From NCBI GenBank assembly GCA_022690815.1, contig JALCZJ010000013.1, forward strand, positions 1-60,560: a stretch of DNA of 60,560 bases, read 5' to 3'. Below the pieces are notes generated by a model that was not told where the DNA came from, did not search any database, and worked only from the letters and a program-made list of their open reading frames with translations. Source of the DNA: Ferrimicrobium sp. Lineage in GTDB: Bacteria; Actinomycetota; Acidimicrobiia; Acidimicrobiales; Acidimicrobiaceae. The translations under genes were made by a program, and so were the position numbers. Below are positions 42,706 through 51,742 of the stretch, piece by piece; position 1 is the stretch's first letter; every line of letters begins with the position of its first letter.

Positions 42706-45222
42706 ATGCAGGCAGTCATTATCGCAGGAGGGGAAGGCACCAGGCTACGGCCCCTGACGAGCACCACGCCAAAGCCGATGTTGCCGATCGCAAACAAGCC
42801 GATGATTGGACATGTGGTGGAGCTGCTCGCTGCGCACAACGTCACCGATATCATCGTTACCGTCGCCTACTTAGGCAACGCGATCCGCAACTACCTCGGT
42901 GATGGCTCTGAGTTCGGGGTCTCGGTCCGCTATCTGCAAGAGGAGACACCGCTCGGCACTGCAGGAGCCGTTGCCCATGCACGGCATCTGCTACGAGGAA
43001 CTTTTCTCGTCCTGAGTGGCGATGTACTCACCGACGTCAACCTTACCGATGCCGTCCAGTTTCATCAACGCCGCAACGCGGCCGCGACGATGGTTCTCAC
43101 ATCCGTCGACGCCCCGACTGAGTTCGGCATCGTCGCTACCGGCGAGGGAGGGCGCGTCGAACAGCTGATCGAAAAGCCCAGCTGGGGAGAGGTCTTTACT
43201 GATACGGTTAACACTGGCATCTATGTGCTGGAGCCGGAGGTACTTGACGCTATCCCAACCGACCGTGCAGTCGATTTCTCCAGTGAGGTCTTCCCACGGC
43301 TACTCGACGAGGGTGAGGCGCTCTACGGGTATGTCTCTGAGGGTTACTGGGCAGATGTAGGAACCTTTGGAGGCTTCTTCCAAACAGGCAGAGATATCCT
43401 TGATGGCCGCACCCATACCCAGCTCCAGGGTTTTAGCTTCCAGGGTGGTGTCATGATCGGCAAAGACTGCAACGTCGATCCAACCGCCAAGATCGAGGGA
43501 CCTGCTTTGATTGGGGACTATGTCTACCTCGGTCCCGGGGTCGAGATTCGTCCATACACCGTCATTGGTGACAACGCTCGTATCGAGACAGGCTCGGTGC
43601 TCTCAGGCGCAGTGCTCTTCGACCATGTCTTCGTGGGAGAGGCCACTCGGATACGCGCGGCAATCCTTGGTCGAGGTGCTGAAGTCCGATCGCGCTCTGT
43701 GGTCAACGATGGGGTGATCGTCGCCGATGGCGTCTATGTCGGGCGTGAAGCGGTGCTCGCCCCGGACATCAAGATCTATCCGGCCAAGAAGATCGAAGCC
43801 CTCTCGACGGTCACCAACTCCATCGTGTGGGAGGCTGGATCGCCGAGAACGGTCTTCGGTCCCCTTGGCATCGCAGGCCTCGCCAACATCGATATCACGC
43901 CGGAGTTGGCCTGTCGTATTGCCATGGCTTATGGCTCGATGCTTCCACCGCACTCAGTCGTCATGGCAGCGCGAGACACCTCGCGCTCGGCCCGAGCGAT
44001 CAAACGGGCGATGATGGTGGGGTTCAACTCCGTCGGCATGGGGGTTGAAGACCTGGAGGTCTCCACCCTTCCGGTGTTGCGCCACCTGGTGGCCCACTCC
44101 GATAGCCTGGCAGGTGTTCGTGTCGCCCTCGATCCCGGTGAGCCGCAGGGACTCCTCATCCATCTCGTCGATGAAAACGGATGCGACCTCACCTCGAGTG
44201 CCAGGCGCAAGGTTGAACGTGCCCTTGAGCGGGAGGACTTCCGGAGAGTATCAGGCTCAGAGGTTGGAGATCTGCGCGCGTATCCGCGTTCGTTCGAAAG
44301 CTGGAAGGCAGAGATCAACGCTCGCCTACCGATGCAGCGGATACGCAGGCTTGGTGCAAAGATCGTGATCGACTTCTCGTTCGGTAGCGGCAATCTTTCT
44401 CTTCCACAGCTGCTGAGCTCGCTTGGGATGGATGTGCTGGCGGTCAACTCTTACCCGTCAACCATTCGCTCTATCACCCACGACTCCGCCAACCAACTCC
44501 AGACCCTTTCACGGCTGGTGGTTGCCTCATCGGCGCAGCTCGGTCTCCTGGTGGATCCTGGGGCGGAGCGAATCACCGTCGTCGACGACGAGGGCACTGT
44601 CATTAGCCATGCTGAACTTGCTGCCTTGCTCACCAAGCTTGTAATTCAAAGCGATGGCATCGAAGAGGTCATCGCCCCCGTCAACATGCCGAACACCCTC
44701 GAAACCCTGGCAAATGACGCGGGCGTTGAGTTTACCTGGGCAGGACTCGACCTCAATGACATCAGCACCAAGGTCCGATCGAGCGAGCGGCCAGCCCTTG
44801 GGGTTGGCGGTCAAGGCATCTTCCTCTTTTCGAACCTCACATCGGTACCCGACTCCGCTGTGAGCCTTGGTTACCTACTCTCCGGGCTTGAACATGTCCG
44901 ACAACCGCTCTCGCGTCTGCGCCGGTCGGTTACCGTACCAAAGGTTCATGTGGATGAGATTGCGGTCAGTTACGCGCAGATGGGCTACACCATGCGTGCG
45001 CTGCGTACGTGGGCTGAGGCCGACCCTCACGCCGAACTCATCGCCATCGACGGCATTCGGGTGTCTGACAAGGACCGCTTCTGGCTTATCGCCCCCGATC
45101 AGCTTGAGCCCTTGCTCAAGGTATGGGTCTGTGACAACGATGATGTTGCAGCAAGCGCGATGATTGCGACGCTCCACGAACGAGTCCGTGTCATTCGCGA
45201 TGCTGCACCGTATCCAAGCTGA
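42706..45222 (+). CDS. NDP-sugar (mannose-1-P type) nucleotidyltransferase / phosphomannomutase-like fusion
   Basis: The 838-residue protein has three parts. Residues 1-240: nucleotidyltransferase with AGGEGTRLRPLTSTTPKPML, SGDVLTDVNL and a DVGTFGGFF C-end. Residues 250-360: left-handed beta-helix hexapeptide repeats (KIEGPALIGDYVYLGPGVEI). Residues 380-838: a phosphohexomutase-like region (VVMAARDTSRSARAIKRAMM) in which the usual TASHNP phosphoserine loop is replaced by LDPGEPQGLLIHLVDENG. It therefore probably makes GDP-mannose or a related sugar nucleotide for glycans, with a non-catalytic mutase domain. Such fusions are known in actinobacteria. The ATG follows AAAGGGAGG. Confidence 0.88.
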   Translation: MQAVIIAGGEGTRLRPLTSTTPKPMLPIANKPMIGHVVELLAAHNVTDIIVTVAYLGNAIRNYLGDGSEFGVSVRYLQEETPLGTAGAVAHARHLLRGTFLVLSGDVLTDVNLTDAVQFHQRRNAAATMVLTSVDAPTEFGIVATGEGGRVEQLIEKPSWGEVFTDTVNTGIYVLEPEVLDAIPTDRAVDFSSEVFPRLLDEGEALYGYVSEGYWADVGTFGGFFQTGRDILDGRTHTQLQGFSFQGGVMIGKDCNVDPTAKIEGPALIGDYVYLGPGVEIRPYTVIGDNARIETGSVLSGAVLFDHVFVGEATRIRAAILGRGAEVRSRSVVNDGVIVADGVYVGREAVLAPDIKIYPAKKIEALSTVTNSIVWEAGSPRTVFGPLGIAGLANIDITPELACRIAMAYGSMLPPHSVVMAARDTSRSARAIKRAMMVGFNSVGMGVEDLEVSTLPVLRHLVAHSDSLAGVRVALDPGEPQGLLIHLVDENGCDLTSSARRKVERALEREDFRRVSGSEVGDLRAYPRSFESWKAEINARLPMQRIRRLGAKIVIDFSFGSGNLSLPQLLSSLGMDVLAVNSYPSTIRSITHDSANQLQTLSRLVVASSAQLGLLVDPGAERITVVDDEGTVISHAELAALLTKLVIQSDGIEEVIAPVNMPNTLETLANDAGVEFTWAGLDLNDISTKVRSSERPALGVGGQGIFLFSNLTSVPDSAVSLGYLLSGLEHVRQPLSRLRRSVTVPKVHVDEIAVSYAQMGYTMRALRTWAEADPHAELIAIDGIRVSDKDRFWLIAPDQLEPLLKVWVCDNDDVAASAMIATLHERVRVIRDAAPYPS

Positions 45223-45331
45223 GCCCAAGCAGCTCAACACGGTTGGTAAAACCTAACATTGTCCGGATACAACGCGGTTTTTTCTCCAGTGAGTGAGCAC
45301 AGTCGGCGCTGACCCGTTAGCCTTGGCAACT

Positions 45332-45712
45332 ATGAACTTTCCAGAGCATCTTCTCTATACAGCGGAGCATGAGTGGGTAGCCATCGTTGATGGCACGGCG
45401 ACGATGGGAATCACCGACTACGCACAAGACGCCCTCGGCGATGTCGTGTTCGTCGGGTTGCCCGAGGTCGGACGTCAGGTGTCGATCGGCGACTCGATCG
45501 CAGAGGTTGAGTCGACAAAGTCGGTCTCTGACATCTTCGCTCCTGTAACTGGCGTTGTTGGCGAAGTCAACGGTCGACTAAGCGAGAATCCCGAGCTGTT
45601 GAACACGGATCCCTACGGCGAGGGTTGGATCTGTCGAATCAGCGTCGAGGGTGAGAACACCGACCAGCTCCTTGACATTGCGGCGTATCGCAAGCTCCTT
45701 AACAGCGAGTAG
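45332..45712 (+). CDS. gcvH: glycine cleavage system H protein
   Basis: The 126-residue protein from the ATG at 45332 (MNFPEHLLYTAEHEWV) has the full H-protein fold. Lys in VESTKSVSDIFAPVTGVV is the lipoylation site; GITDYAQDALGDVVFVGLP and NPELLNTDPYGEGWICRI complete the family pattern. It shuttles the aminomethyl group between P and T proteins and L protein. It is separated by about 4 kb from gcvT/gcvP and lies three bases before the FHA gene, the order gcvH-garA known from mycobacteria. Confidence 0.95.
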   Translation: MNFPEHLLYTAEHEWVAIVDGTATMGITDYAQDALGDVVFVGLPEVGRQVSIGDSIAEVESTKSVSDIFAPVTGVVGEVNGRLSENPELLNTDPYGEGWICRISVEGENTDQLLDIAAYRKLLNSE

Positions 45713-45715
45713 TCC

Positions 45716-46192
45716 ATGTCCGTGTGCCCCCGATGCAATGAGGTCAACCCCCCGAGCGCCCACTTCTGCTCGGCGTGCGGTTCGAGCCTGTTTGAACGCC
45801 CCGACGAGACTACGGGCTCGATGGAGGTGCTCGATGCCACGCTCCTCGGGATCCGTAGTAAAGAGTCAGAAGGGATCGAGCCTGAAGGAGGCTACGGCTA
45901 CCTGATGATTCAGATGGGTCAAGAGGCCGGCTCCTGGTTTCAGCTAGACCGATCAACGATGAGCATTGGGCGGCACCCTGACAGTGATATCTTCTTGAAT
46001 GATGTGACGGTATCACGGCGCCACGCCGAGGTCACCCTCAAAGGTGACGACTACTACATCAAGGATGCGGGATCGCTCAACGGGACGTACGTCGATCGAG
46101 AGCGAGTTGAGGAGGAGAAATTGTGCCCGGGCAACGAGATACAGATCGGCAAATTTCGCATGCTGTTCCTTCGCCAGGAGCTGGACCGCTGA
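45716..46192 (+). CDS. garA: GarA/OdhI-like FHA protein with N-terminal zinc ribbon
   Basis: The 158-residue protein begins with a zinc ribbon (CPRCNEVNPPSAHFCSACGS, two Cys-x2-Cys pairs), then DETTGSMEVLDATLL, which corresponds to the phosphorylated ETTS segment of GarA/OdhI. It ends with an FHA domain: MSIGRHPDSDIFLNDVTVSR, RHAEV, DAGSLNGTYVDRE and EIQIGKFRMLFL. In mycobacteria GarA inhibits 2-oxoglutarate dehydrogenase and glutamate dehydrogenase when unphosphorylated. The second Thr is kept and the following Ser is displaced by Gly. The zinc ribbon is absent from mycobacterial GarA. Confidence 0.88.
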   Translation: MSVCPRCNEVNPPSAHFCSACGSSLFERPDETTGSMEVLDATLLGIRSKESEGIEPEGGYGYLMIQMGQEAGSWFQLDRSTMSIGRHPDSDIFLNDVTVSRRHAEVTLKGDDYYIKDAGSLNGTYVDRERVEEEKLCPGNEIQIGKFRMLFLRQELDR

Positions 46193-47013
46193 CAGCCCAC
46201 CCTCGTTGGGAGGTATTGCGGGGCGACTCGGAACGGGAATTTTCAATCAAAGAGGTCTTAGGGCTCCTGCAGGAAGAGTTTCCAGAAGTTACCATCTCCA
46301 AGATTCGTTTTCTTGAGAGCCAGGGCCTTATTGCACCTGAACGCAATGCTGCGGGTTATCGAAGGTTCTTTCAACCCGACATTGAGCGCCTCTGCGAAGT
46401 ACTGAGGCTGCAAAAATCCACCTACATGCCCTTGCGAAAGATCAAGGAGCACCTCGACGCAGACACACGCGTCGATCTGTTCTCACAAGAGATTGATGAA
46501 CCAGAGGTGGCAAGCGAACCACACCAGGACATCTCGAGCGACGCTGATGCTCCAAGTCAACGAGCATCAGTGCCAAGCTCACCTGCCTCCACCACCCGAC
46601 CGGAGCTCTTCCCGCTTGGTGAACTCGCGCGTCTGACCGGCGCCACAACGACCAGTATTGATGAGATGATCCGTAACGGCCTCATCGCCGGGGTGATGGT
46701 TGCCGGAGAACGACACTTTACGCCAACCGAGATCGAGATTGTTCGGGCTGTTCACTCCTTCTCCAAATTTGGGCTTGAACCGCGCCACCTGAGACACTAT
46801 CGAACCTCAACTGAGCGAGAGGCGGGCCTGATCGAACAGCTGCTTGCCCCATTGGTGCGTCAACGAAGTCCTGAAAGTCGGCACAGAGCGGCCGAGGAGC
46901 TTGAGGAACTCGTTGAGCTTGGAGCGGGGCTCAGGGGACTCTTACTCGATAACGCCATTGCTCAACTCAAGAAGTTAACCGACTACTCATCTGAGCGACC
47001 GCCTTCGTCGTGA
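46123..47013 (+). CDS. MerR-family regulator of the Rv1828/FtsR type
   Basis: The N-terminal winged helix (FSIKEVLGLLQEEFPEVTIS, KIRFLESQGLIAPERNAAGY RRF) matches the MerR-like regulators encoded after garA in mycobacteria (Rv1828) and FtsR of corynebacteria. A linker (residues ~125-165, Ser/Pro-rich) leads to a second MerR-like or helical domain (ELARLTGATTTSIDEMIRNG, LIAGVMVAGERHFTPTEIEI). The first start (GTG 46123) overlaps the FHA gene by 70 bases; a TTG at 46216, close after GGGAGG, is the more economical start. The C-terminus overlaps a convergent gene. Confidence 0.85.
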   Translation: MPGQRDTDRQISHAVPSPGAGPLTAHPRWEVLRGDSEREFSIKEVLGLLQEEFPEVTISKIRFLESQGLIAPERNAAGYRRFFQPDIERLCEVLRLQKSTYMPLRKIKEHLDADTRVDLFSQEIDEPEVASEPHQDISSDADAPSQRASVPSSPASTTRPELFPLGELARLTGATTTSIDEMIRNGLIAGVMVAGERHFTPTEIEIVRAVHSFSKFGLEPRHLRHYRTSTEREAGLIEQLLAPLVRQRSPESRHRAAEELEELVELGAGLRGLLLDNAIAQLKKLTDYSSERPPSS

Positions 47014-47297
47014 CCTTGATTGCTTGATTGCTCTTGGCGCGGATACTCGCTGCGCGTGTGCTGCTCCGTATGCGATGCGTTGTCATTTGATTGGGAATCA
47101 GGCACCGCTTCACCATAGGATTCGTAAAGTTCGTCTTCGGTCTGCAGTGGCGGCCGAGATAGCGCAATGCCAAACACGATCATGAAGAAGACCCCTCCGA
47201 TGATCGCTGCTAATCCGAGTGTCTTCGAGACGAAGAATGCCCCGATAATGCAGATGGCGAGAATTCCAGCGACGATCAGTAGTATCGGTTTGCGCAT
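46983..47297 (-). CDS. hypothetical small membrane protein with polar tail
   Basis: About 104 residues from an ATG at 47297, which follows AGAGGAG at good spacing. Two membrane helices (PILLIVAGILAICIIGAFFV; LGLAAIIGGVFFMIVFGIAL) are followed by a long hydrophilic Gln/Ser/Asn/Asp-rich tail. No family is recognised. It is convergent with and overlaps the MerR gene by 31 bases. Confidence 0.65.
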   Translation of the reverse strand: MRKPILLIVAGILAICIIGAFFVSKTLGLAAIIGGVFFMIVFGIALSRPPLQTEDELYESYGEAVPDSQSNDNASHTEQHTRSEYPRQEQSSNQGHDEGGRSDE

Positions 47298-47609
47298 GCG
47301 ACGTACTCCTCTCGTCAATCGAGCGTAGAACGCTCGACACAAAGGCCGTTGAAGCTGCCAATTTGCAAATTGTAGTAGCGAGCACTATCCAAACCTTGTT
47401 CGCCGCCTGCCCTCATCACATGGTAGCTCTGGAATATCGTGGGATGACAAGACCGGAAGACCTCTGGAGCATGGGAGGCGGTGCTAGCGGTTGCAACCAA
47501 ACTGAGAGCTTATGAGGTCTCTTGATCGTAGATACGCTGCAACGGGCGTCAACCATACGTCACGAGTGGGTTGTTAGACGACCTTACCCCGAAAAGCTAG
47601 CCCGAAAAG
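47298..47609. other. intergenic region upstream of small membrane protein gene
   Basis: There is no supportable gene. CGAAAAG is repeated near 47588, 47600 and 47614 around the end of the DUF151 gene. The stretch presumably holds the promoter of the 46,983-47,297 gene. Confidence 0.35.
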
Positions 47610-48125
47610 TCACTCCGAAAAGTCCTCCGGCTTGATGGATTTGAGGAAATCGCGAAACTCTCCTACGATCTCTTCTTGTTGGACGACCCCTCCTTCGGAA
47701 TCGGCCTGCGTGTCATCAAAGACGGTTCCCTCGGCGTTCATCACTGCCTCATCGATATAAATGATTGCGTTACTGCGAATCGCGAGTGCGACAGAGTCCG
47801 AAGGCCGGGCGCTGATGCGGTGTTCGATGCCGTTGGCCATTAGTGAGATCTCGGCGTAATAGGTTCCATTACGCACTTCGGTAATCGCTACTTGCGTGAT
47901 CTGGGCATCTAACTCTTCGAGGAAGAGGCAGGCGAGATCATGAGTCAGGGGCCGCGGGGGGTCAACATGAGCAATCGCCAGATCGATGGCATTGGCCTCT
48001 GGAACACCGATGAAGATCGGGACGACCCGAAATGGCGCTGACAACTCTTGCAACAAGAGCACCGGTGAATTCGAGCGAAGATCCACCTTAACGCCTGCAA
48101 CCTCGACCTCTACCATCGCTCCCAT
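47610..48125 (-). CDS. DUF151 (bifunctional nuclease family) protein
   Basis: The 171-residue protein has the DUF151 core: VEVAGVKVDLRSNSPVLLLQ, VVPIFIGVPEANAIDLAI, RPLTHDLACLFLEELDAQI, VRNGTYYAEISLMANG and DSVALAIRSNAIIYIDEAVM. Some family members show DNase/RNase activity in plants and Thermotoga, and Rv1829 is the mycobacterial counterpart. In mycobacteria it lies directly downstream of the MerR gene; here the same neighbour is kept but inverted, with a small membrane protein inserted. Confidence 0.88.
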   Translation of the reverse strand: MGAMVEVEVAGVKVDLRSNSPVLLLQELSAPFRVVPIFIGVPEANAIDLAIAHVDPPRPLTHDLACLFLEELDAQITQVAITEVRNGTYYAEISLMANGIEHRISARPSDSVALAIRSNAIIYIDEAVMNAEGTVFDDTQADSEGGVVQQEEIVGEFRDFLKSIKPEDFSE

Positions 48126-48212
48126 TCTAGCGCTACCTCATCGTCGCAACGAAGGATCTCGTCAACTCGCCAGGCACCAATCCAGGAGAAATCATCAGGA
48201 CTGGATCCATCG

Positions 48213-48995
48213 TCAACCCAGGCGATTAAGGACTGAGAGCCCAACTGCGGATGCCAAATCCTCAAGATGGGTCGTTATCCATGAGAACTGATTGAGCGCC
48301 ATCACGACGCCAAAGGTCAACAGAATCATTGCAGACCCTACGGTCACGACACGGTTGTGCCGCTTCAAGAACTGGATGGCCCCCATGGCTCGAGTAAAGA
48401 TGAGGCCTGTGGCCAAGAAAGGAATCGCAAGCCCGACGGAATAGGCCAACAACAAAAACATGCCTTTGAGCAGCAAGGATTGTGTTGCAGCAATCGCCAA
48501 CACCGAGCCGAGAATCGGTCCAATACAGGGTGTCCACCCAAAGGCAAAGGCCATCCCTGCCACCGGCGCAGCGAACTTACCAAAGCGTTGCAGTTGCGGA
48601 TGGAAGCGACGCTCCATGGCGAGTTGGGGTGCCGCGGTGAACTGGGTGAGGAGAAGAAACAGGGCCATGATAATGAGCACAACGCCACCGATGCGTTCAA
48701 TTGCCACGTGATCACGCGCTAACTGCTGCCCAAGTGCCGACGCGGTAAGGCCAAGCGCCGTGAAGACGACCGTAAAGCCAGCCGCAAACAACAAGGTCGA
48801 GGTGGTGACCCTTCGGAGCTGGAGAAGGCTCCCCTGGGCGAGCTCAGTAGCGTCGAGGCCCGAAACCACCGAAAGGTAGGCTGGAACCAAGGGAAGAACG
48901 CATGGGGAGAGAAATGAGATCACTCCTCCACCGAAGGCGATCACGTAGCTCCCAGCAATTCCCACAACGCCAGTATAGGAGTCAATCGCGTGCAA
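48213..48995 (-). CDS. ccdA: CcdA-type cytochrome c biogenesis thiol:disulfide transporter
   Basis: The 260-residue, six-helix membrane protein has the two redox-active cysteine motifs FLSPCVLPLVPAYLS (helix 1) and FGWTPCIGPILGSVL (helix 4), which pass electrons from cytoplasmic thioredoxin to extracellular apocytochrome c or resA-type proteins. The length fits CcdA. No ResA/CcsA partner is visible in this window, but a CtaG oxidase-assembly gene starts divergently within 200 bases, which suits a role in respiratory chain assembly. Confidence 0.92.
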   Translation of the reverse strand: MHAIDSYTGVVGIAGSYVIAFGGGVISFLSPCVLPLVPAYLSVVSGLDATELAQGSLLQLRRVTTSTLLFAAGFTVVFTALGLTASALGQQLARDHVAIERIGGVVLIIMALFLLLTQFTAAPQLAMERRFHPQLQRFGKFAAPVAGMAFAFGWTPCIGPILGSVLAIAATQSLLLKGMFLLLAYSVGLAIPFLATGLIFTRAMGAIQFLKRHNRVVTVGSAMILLTFGVVMALNQFSWITTHLEDLASAVGLSVLNRLG

Positions 48996-49177
48996 CCTTG
49001 AACCACCGCTAGCAATCTCTCATCATGGCGCTTTGGCACCGCGTTTGCGAGCCTGAGTGAGAGTCGGGAATCCGGTCTATCGCCCGATTCTCTGAGTTTG
49101 CCGGCAGTGGGCAGACTCACGTGTTGTCGTAGCTCGTGCCTTGACCTATCATGGTGATAACGAACGGAGGTGTGGTG

Positions 49178-50227
49178 GTGACGTTTCACTATCTTGGGCT
49201 GCTCACGGCATGGTCACTGAGTCCGTTTTCAGTCGCTGTACTCTTTGCGTTGGTGGCGCTGTGTGCCTGGTACCTCGATGGTGTGCTCAAAGTGCGTGCC
49301 AAGGGACGTACCTGGTCAAACGCTCGCGTCGCGGCCTTCCTCGGTGGTGCCTTGGCGATTGAATACGCCCTTGGCGGTCCGGTGTCGGTATATGTCATGC
49401 ACTACTTCACCGCCCACATCGCCCAGCATCTGCTGTTGATGATCGTCGCGCCAGGGCTCCTCTCGCTGTCGGCACCCGTGACCCTTGCCTTACAAACCAG
49501 CAGGCCCCGGGCCCGGAAGCTCATCGACGGCTTCCTACATTCAAAGTTTCTCCAGGCAATCACCTTCCCCCTCGTTGTCTTCATACTTTATTACGGCGTA
49601 ATGTGGTGGTTCTTCACCTCAACTGCTATCGGGTACGCGATGGCACACATGTGGCTCATGGACATCTTGAACCTCCTGTTCTTCGCCGGTGGAGTGCTCT
49701 TCTGGTGGCCATTGATCGGCAAGGACACAATCTTGCACTGGAAGCTCGGCTATGGAGGTAGGGTCCTTTCGCTCGCCATCGGGATACCCTTTGAGACCTT
49801 CTTGGGAATCACGATCAGCTCCAACAAGGTATCACTGGCTCCTGCGATTTACTCGCTTGGCGACTGGCATGCTGGAGGTCAGGTGCTTTGGGGGGCTGGC
49901 GAAGCGATGACGACCATTGGGCTCGCCATCGTCATCGGCAGCTGGATCGCCTCCGAAGATCGCGCACACCGGCGCATGAACGCAAGCCGCGATGCCTTTC
50001 CACTGTCAACGCGTGGTGAAGGAATGCCAAAGGAGTATTACTGGGCCCAACAGATTATCGCCCGCACTCCCGTTGACTCTCCTGTGCATCAGGAGGCGCT
50101 GGTGGTCTTGGCCCAGATCGCTCGCGAGCAGCACCAGGATGCTCTCTCGGGTACGAACGGAGCCGCGCAACCGGGGACCGAAGTCGACAATGTTACCGCC
50201 ACCACCCAGGTTGGGCCGCTCGATTAG
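49178..50227 (+). CDS. ctaG: cytochrome c oxidase assembly protein CtaG (caa3 type)
   Basis: About 349 residues from the GTG at 49178, which follows GGAGG at seven bases. Seven to eight membrane helices with the caa3_CtaG pattern: YFTAHIAQHLLLMIVAPGLL (conserved H-x-x-QH), SAPVTLALQTSRPRAR, AMAHMWLMDILNLLFFAGG and FETFLGITI. The last ~80 residues are a hydrophilic cytoplasmic extension beyond the usual family end. It is needed for copper/oxidase assembly in Gram-positive bacteria. The stop overlaps the convergent xerD stop. Confidence 0.9.
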   Translation: MTFHYLGLLTAWSLSPFSVAVLFALVALCAWYLDGVLKVRAKGRTWSNARVAAFLGGALAIEYALGGPVSVYVMHYFTAHIAQHLLLMIVAPGLLSLSAPVTLALQTSRPRARKLIDGFLHSKFLQAITFPLVVFILYYGVMWWFFTSTAIGYAMAHMWLMDILNLLFFAGGVLFWWPLIGKDTILHWKLGYGGRVLSLAIGIPFETFLGITISSNKVSLAPAIYSLGDWHAGGQVLWGAGEAMTTIGLAIVIGSWIASEDRAHRRMNASRDAFPLSTRGEGMPKEYYWAQQIIARTPVDSPVHQEALVVLAQIAREQHQDALSGTNGAAQPGTEVDNVTATTQVGPLD

Positions 50228-51165
50228 TCAGTTCGCGCATCTCCAGTGGCGCGGGGGTGCGCCGCGTTATAGACCTTGACGAGATGGGCGGTGGAGACTT
50301 TGGTGTAAATCTCAGTCGTGGCGATCGAAGCGTGCCCAAGCAGCTCTTGAACTACTCGCAGGTCAGCTCCAGCCTCTACGAGATGCGTTGCACACGAATG
50401 ACGGAGGGTATGTGGTGAAAAACGCCGGCCGAGCCCAACGACTTCAGCCCGTTGCTTTAATGCGAACCAGGCACCTTGGCGTGTCAACCTGGTCCCCTTG
50501 GCATTCACAAAGACGGCTCGCTCGAGCGGATGATGGCGAGTGAGGTAATGGCGTGGCTCGCCCATGTAACGTTCGATGGACTCGGCTGCCACCGGCGGAA
50601 TCGGCACCAGCCGCTCCTTGGCGCCTTTCCCGGTGACCGTCAGCCAGAACGAGACCGTGCGAAGGTCCTCAAGGTCCAGACTCACCAGCTCGGAAATTCG
50701 CATGCCGGAGGCGTACAGAAGCTCGAGCATCGCGCGATCGCGCGCGCCAATCGCATTCGTCGGCTGGGTGGACTCAAGTAGGAGTACCGTCTCTGCTACC
50801 GATAACGCCTTAGGAAGTGTTGGCACGACAGCGTGGAGTCGAATGCCCTCGGTGGGGTCCTGATCGAGGTGCTCGGCGCTGACGAGATAGCCATAGAACC
50901 CCCGAATCGCTGAGCCAGACCGCGCGGCACTCCGAGGAGAGGTCGCTCGACGATACGACTGAAGATAGGCATCGATATCTGAGCGATTTGCGGAGGTCAG
51001 CTCCCGACCGGTTCGGCGCAGGTATCTCTCGAGCGCCAGCAAGTCACGACGATACGCGGCAATGGTCAACTCGCTGTGCTCATGAACGGCGGCGAGAAAC
51101 ACAAGATACTCATCGACCAGCGGGGAGCTAAGGTCCTCGGGGGTTGGCTCAACCGACTCGCTCAC
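50224..51165 (-). CDS. xerD: tyrosine site-specific recombinase XerD
   Basis: The protein is about 313 residues from the GTG at 51165 (GGAGG three bases upstream, start overlapping the Nudix stop). It has a SAM-like core-binding domain (ELTIAAYRRDLLALERYLRR) and a catalytic domain with Arg in YASGMRISELVSL, Lys in VTGKGAKERLVPI, HTLRHSCATHLVEAGA (H-x-x-R), LLGHASIATTEIY (His and nucleophilic Tyr). With XerC it resolves chromosome dimers at dif. The gene order with the Nudix and pyrG genes is conserved in actinobacteria. Confidence 0.92.
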   Translation of the reverse strand: MSESVEPTPEDLSSPLVDEYLVFLAAVHEHSELTIAAYRRDLLALERYLRRTGRELTSANRSDIDAYLQSYRRATSPRSAARSGSAIRGFYGYLVSAEHLDQDPTEGIRLHAVVPTLPKALSVAETVLLLESTQPTNAIGARDRAMLELLYASGMRISELVSLDLEDLRTVSFWLTVTGKGAKERLVPIPPVAAESIERYMGEPRHYLTRHHPLERAVFVNAKGTRLTRQGAWFALKQRAEVVGLGRRFSPHTLRHSCATHLVEAGADLRVVQELLGHASIATTEIYTKVSTAHLVKVYNAAHPRATGDARTD

Positions 51166-51742
51166 GGACCTCCGGAGCGTCAGGGTAGCTGGTGGCATCG
51201 GCTGGGTGTTGAGCCAAGTACGTCTTTGCCATTAGGAGCCCAACGATCGACTTGGCGTCGGTGAGGGATGCAAGGGTTGAAAACTCGCCTAAACCCCCGA
51301 TATCGAAGGTACGTACCTGCATGTCAGCCTCCTCCAGGGACTGGGGAGCACTCTCGACTACCGAAAGGCCGAGGGCCAGCACCACATGGGTCTCCTCATC
51401 GGTAAACCCAGGTGAATTCAAAAACGATCCAAGTGGGACCAGTCGCGTAGCCTTGAGCCCGCACTCCTCTTGGAGTTCACGATCCGCCGTCACCAGGATG
51501 TCTTCTCCAACAACGTCACGCTTACCTGCCGGCAACTCCAGAAGGTGAGCCTCAATCGATGATCGGAACTGCTTGACCATCACCACTTCGGTTAGGCCGA
51601 TAATCGGGACGATCACCACGGCCCCAGGATGGGTCACGACGGTCCGTTGATAGACAACGCCATCGGCCTCAAATGACCGCTCAAGCATGGTCAAGAAGCC
51701 GTTGGTCATGAGTGCGCGCTCTCCGACCTTCTTGAACCCCAC
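51149..51742 (-). CDS. Nudix hydrolase (ADP-ribose pyrophosphatase type)
   Basis: The 197-residue protein has the Nudix box as G-x5-E-x7-RE-x2-EE-x-G: GKRDVVGEDILVTADRELQE followed by ECG, preceded by LLELPAGK and by VVMVKQFRSSIEAHLLELPA, as in ADP-ribose pyrophosphatases (NudF group; Rv1700 in mycobacteria). The box contains an extended or altered first part (V-G-E-D in place of a single Glu). It hydrolyses ADP-ribose or similar nucleoside diphosphate derivatives. It starts immediately after pyrG. Confidence 0.88.
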   Translation of the reverse strand: MGFKKVGERALMTNGFLTMLERSFEADGVVYQRTVVTHPGAVVIVPIIGLTEVVMVKQFRSSIEAHLLELPAGKRDVVGEDILVTADRELQEECGLKATRLVPLGSFLNSPGFTDEETHVVLALGLSVVESAPQSLEEADMQVRTFDIGGLGEFSTLASLTDAKSIVGLLMAKTYLAQHPADATSYPDAPEVRERVG

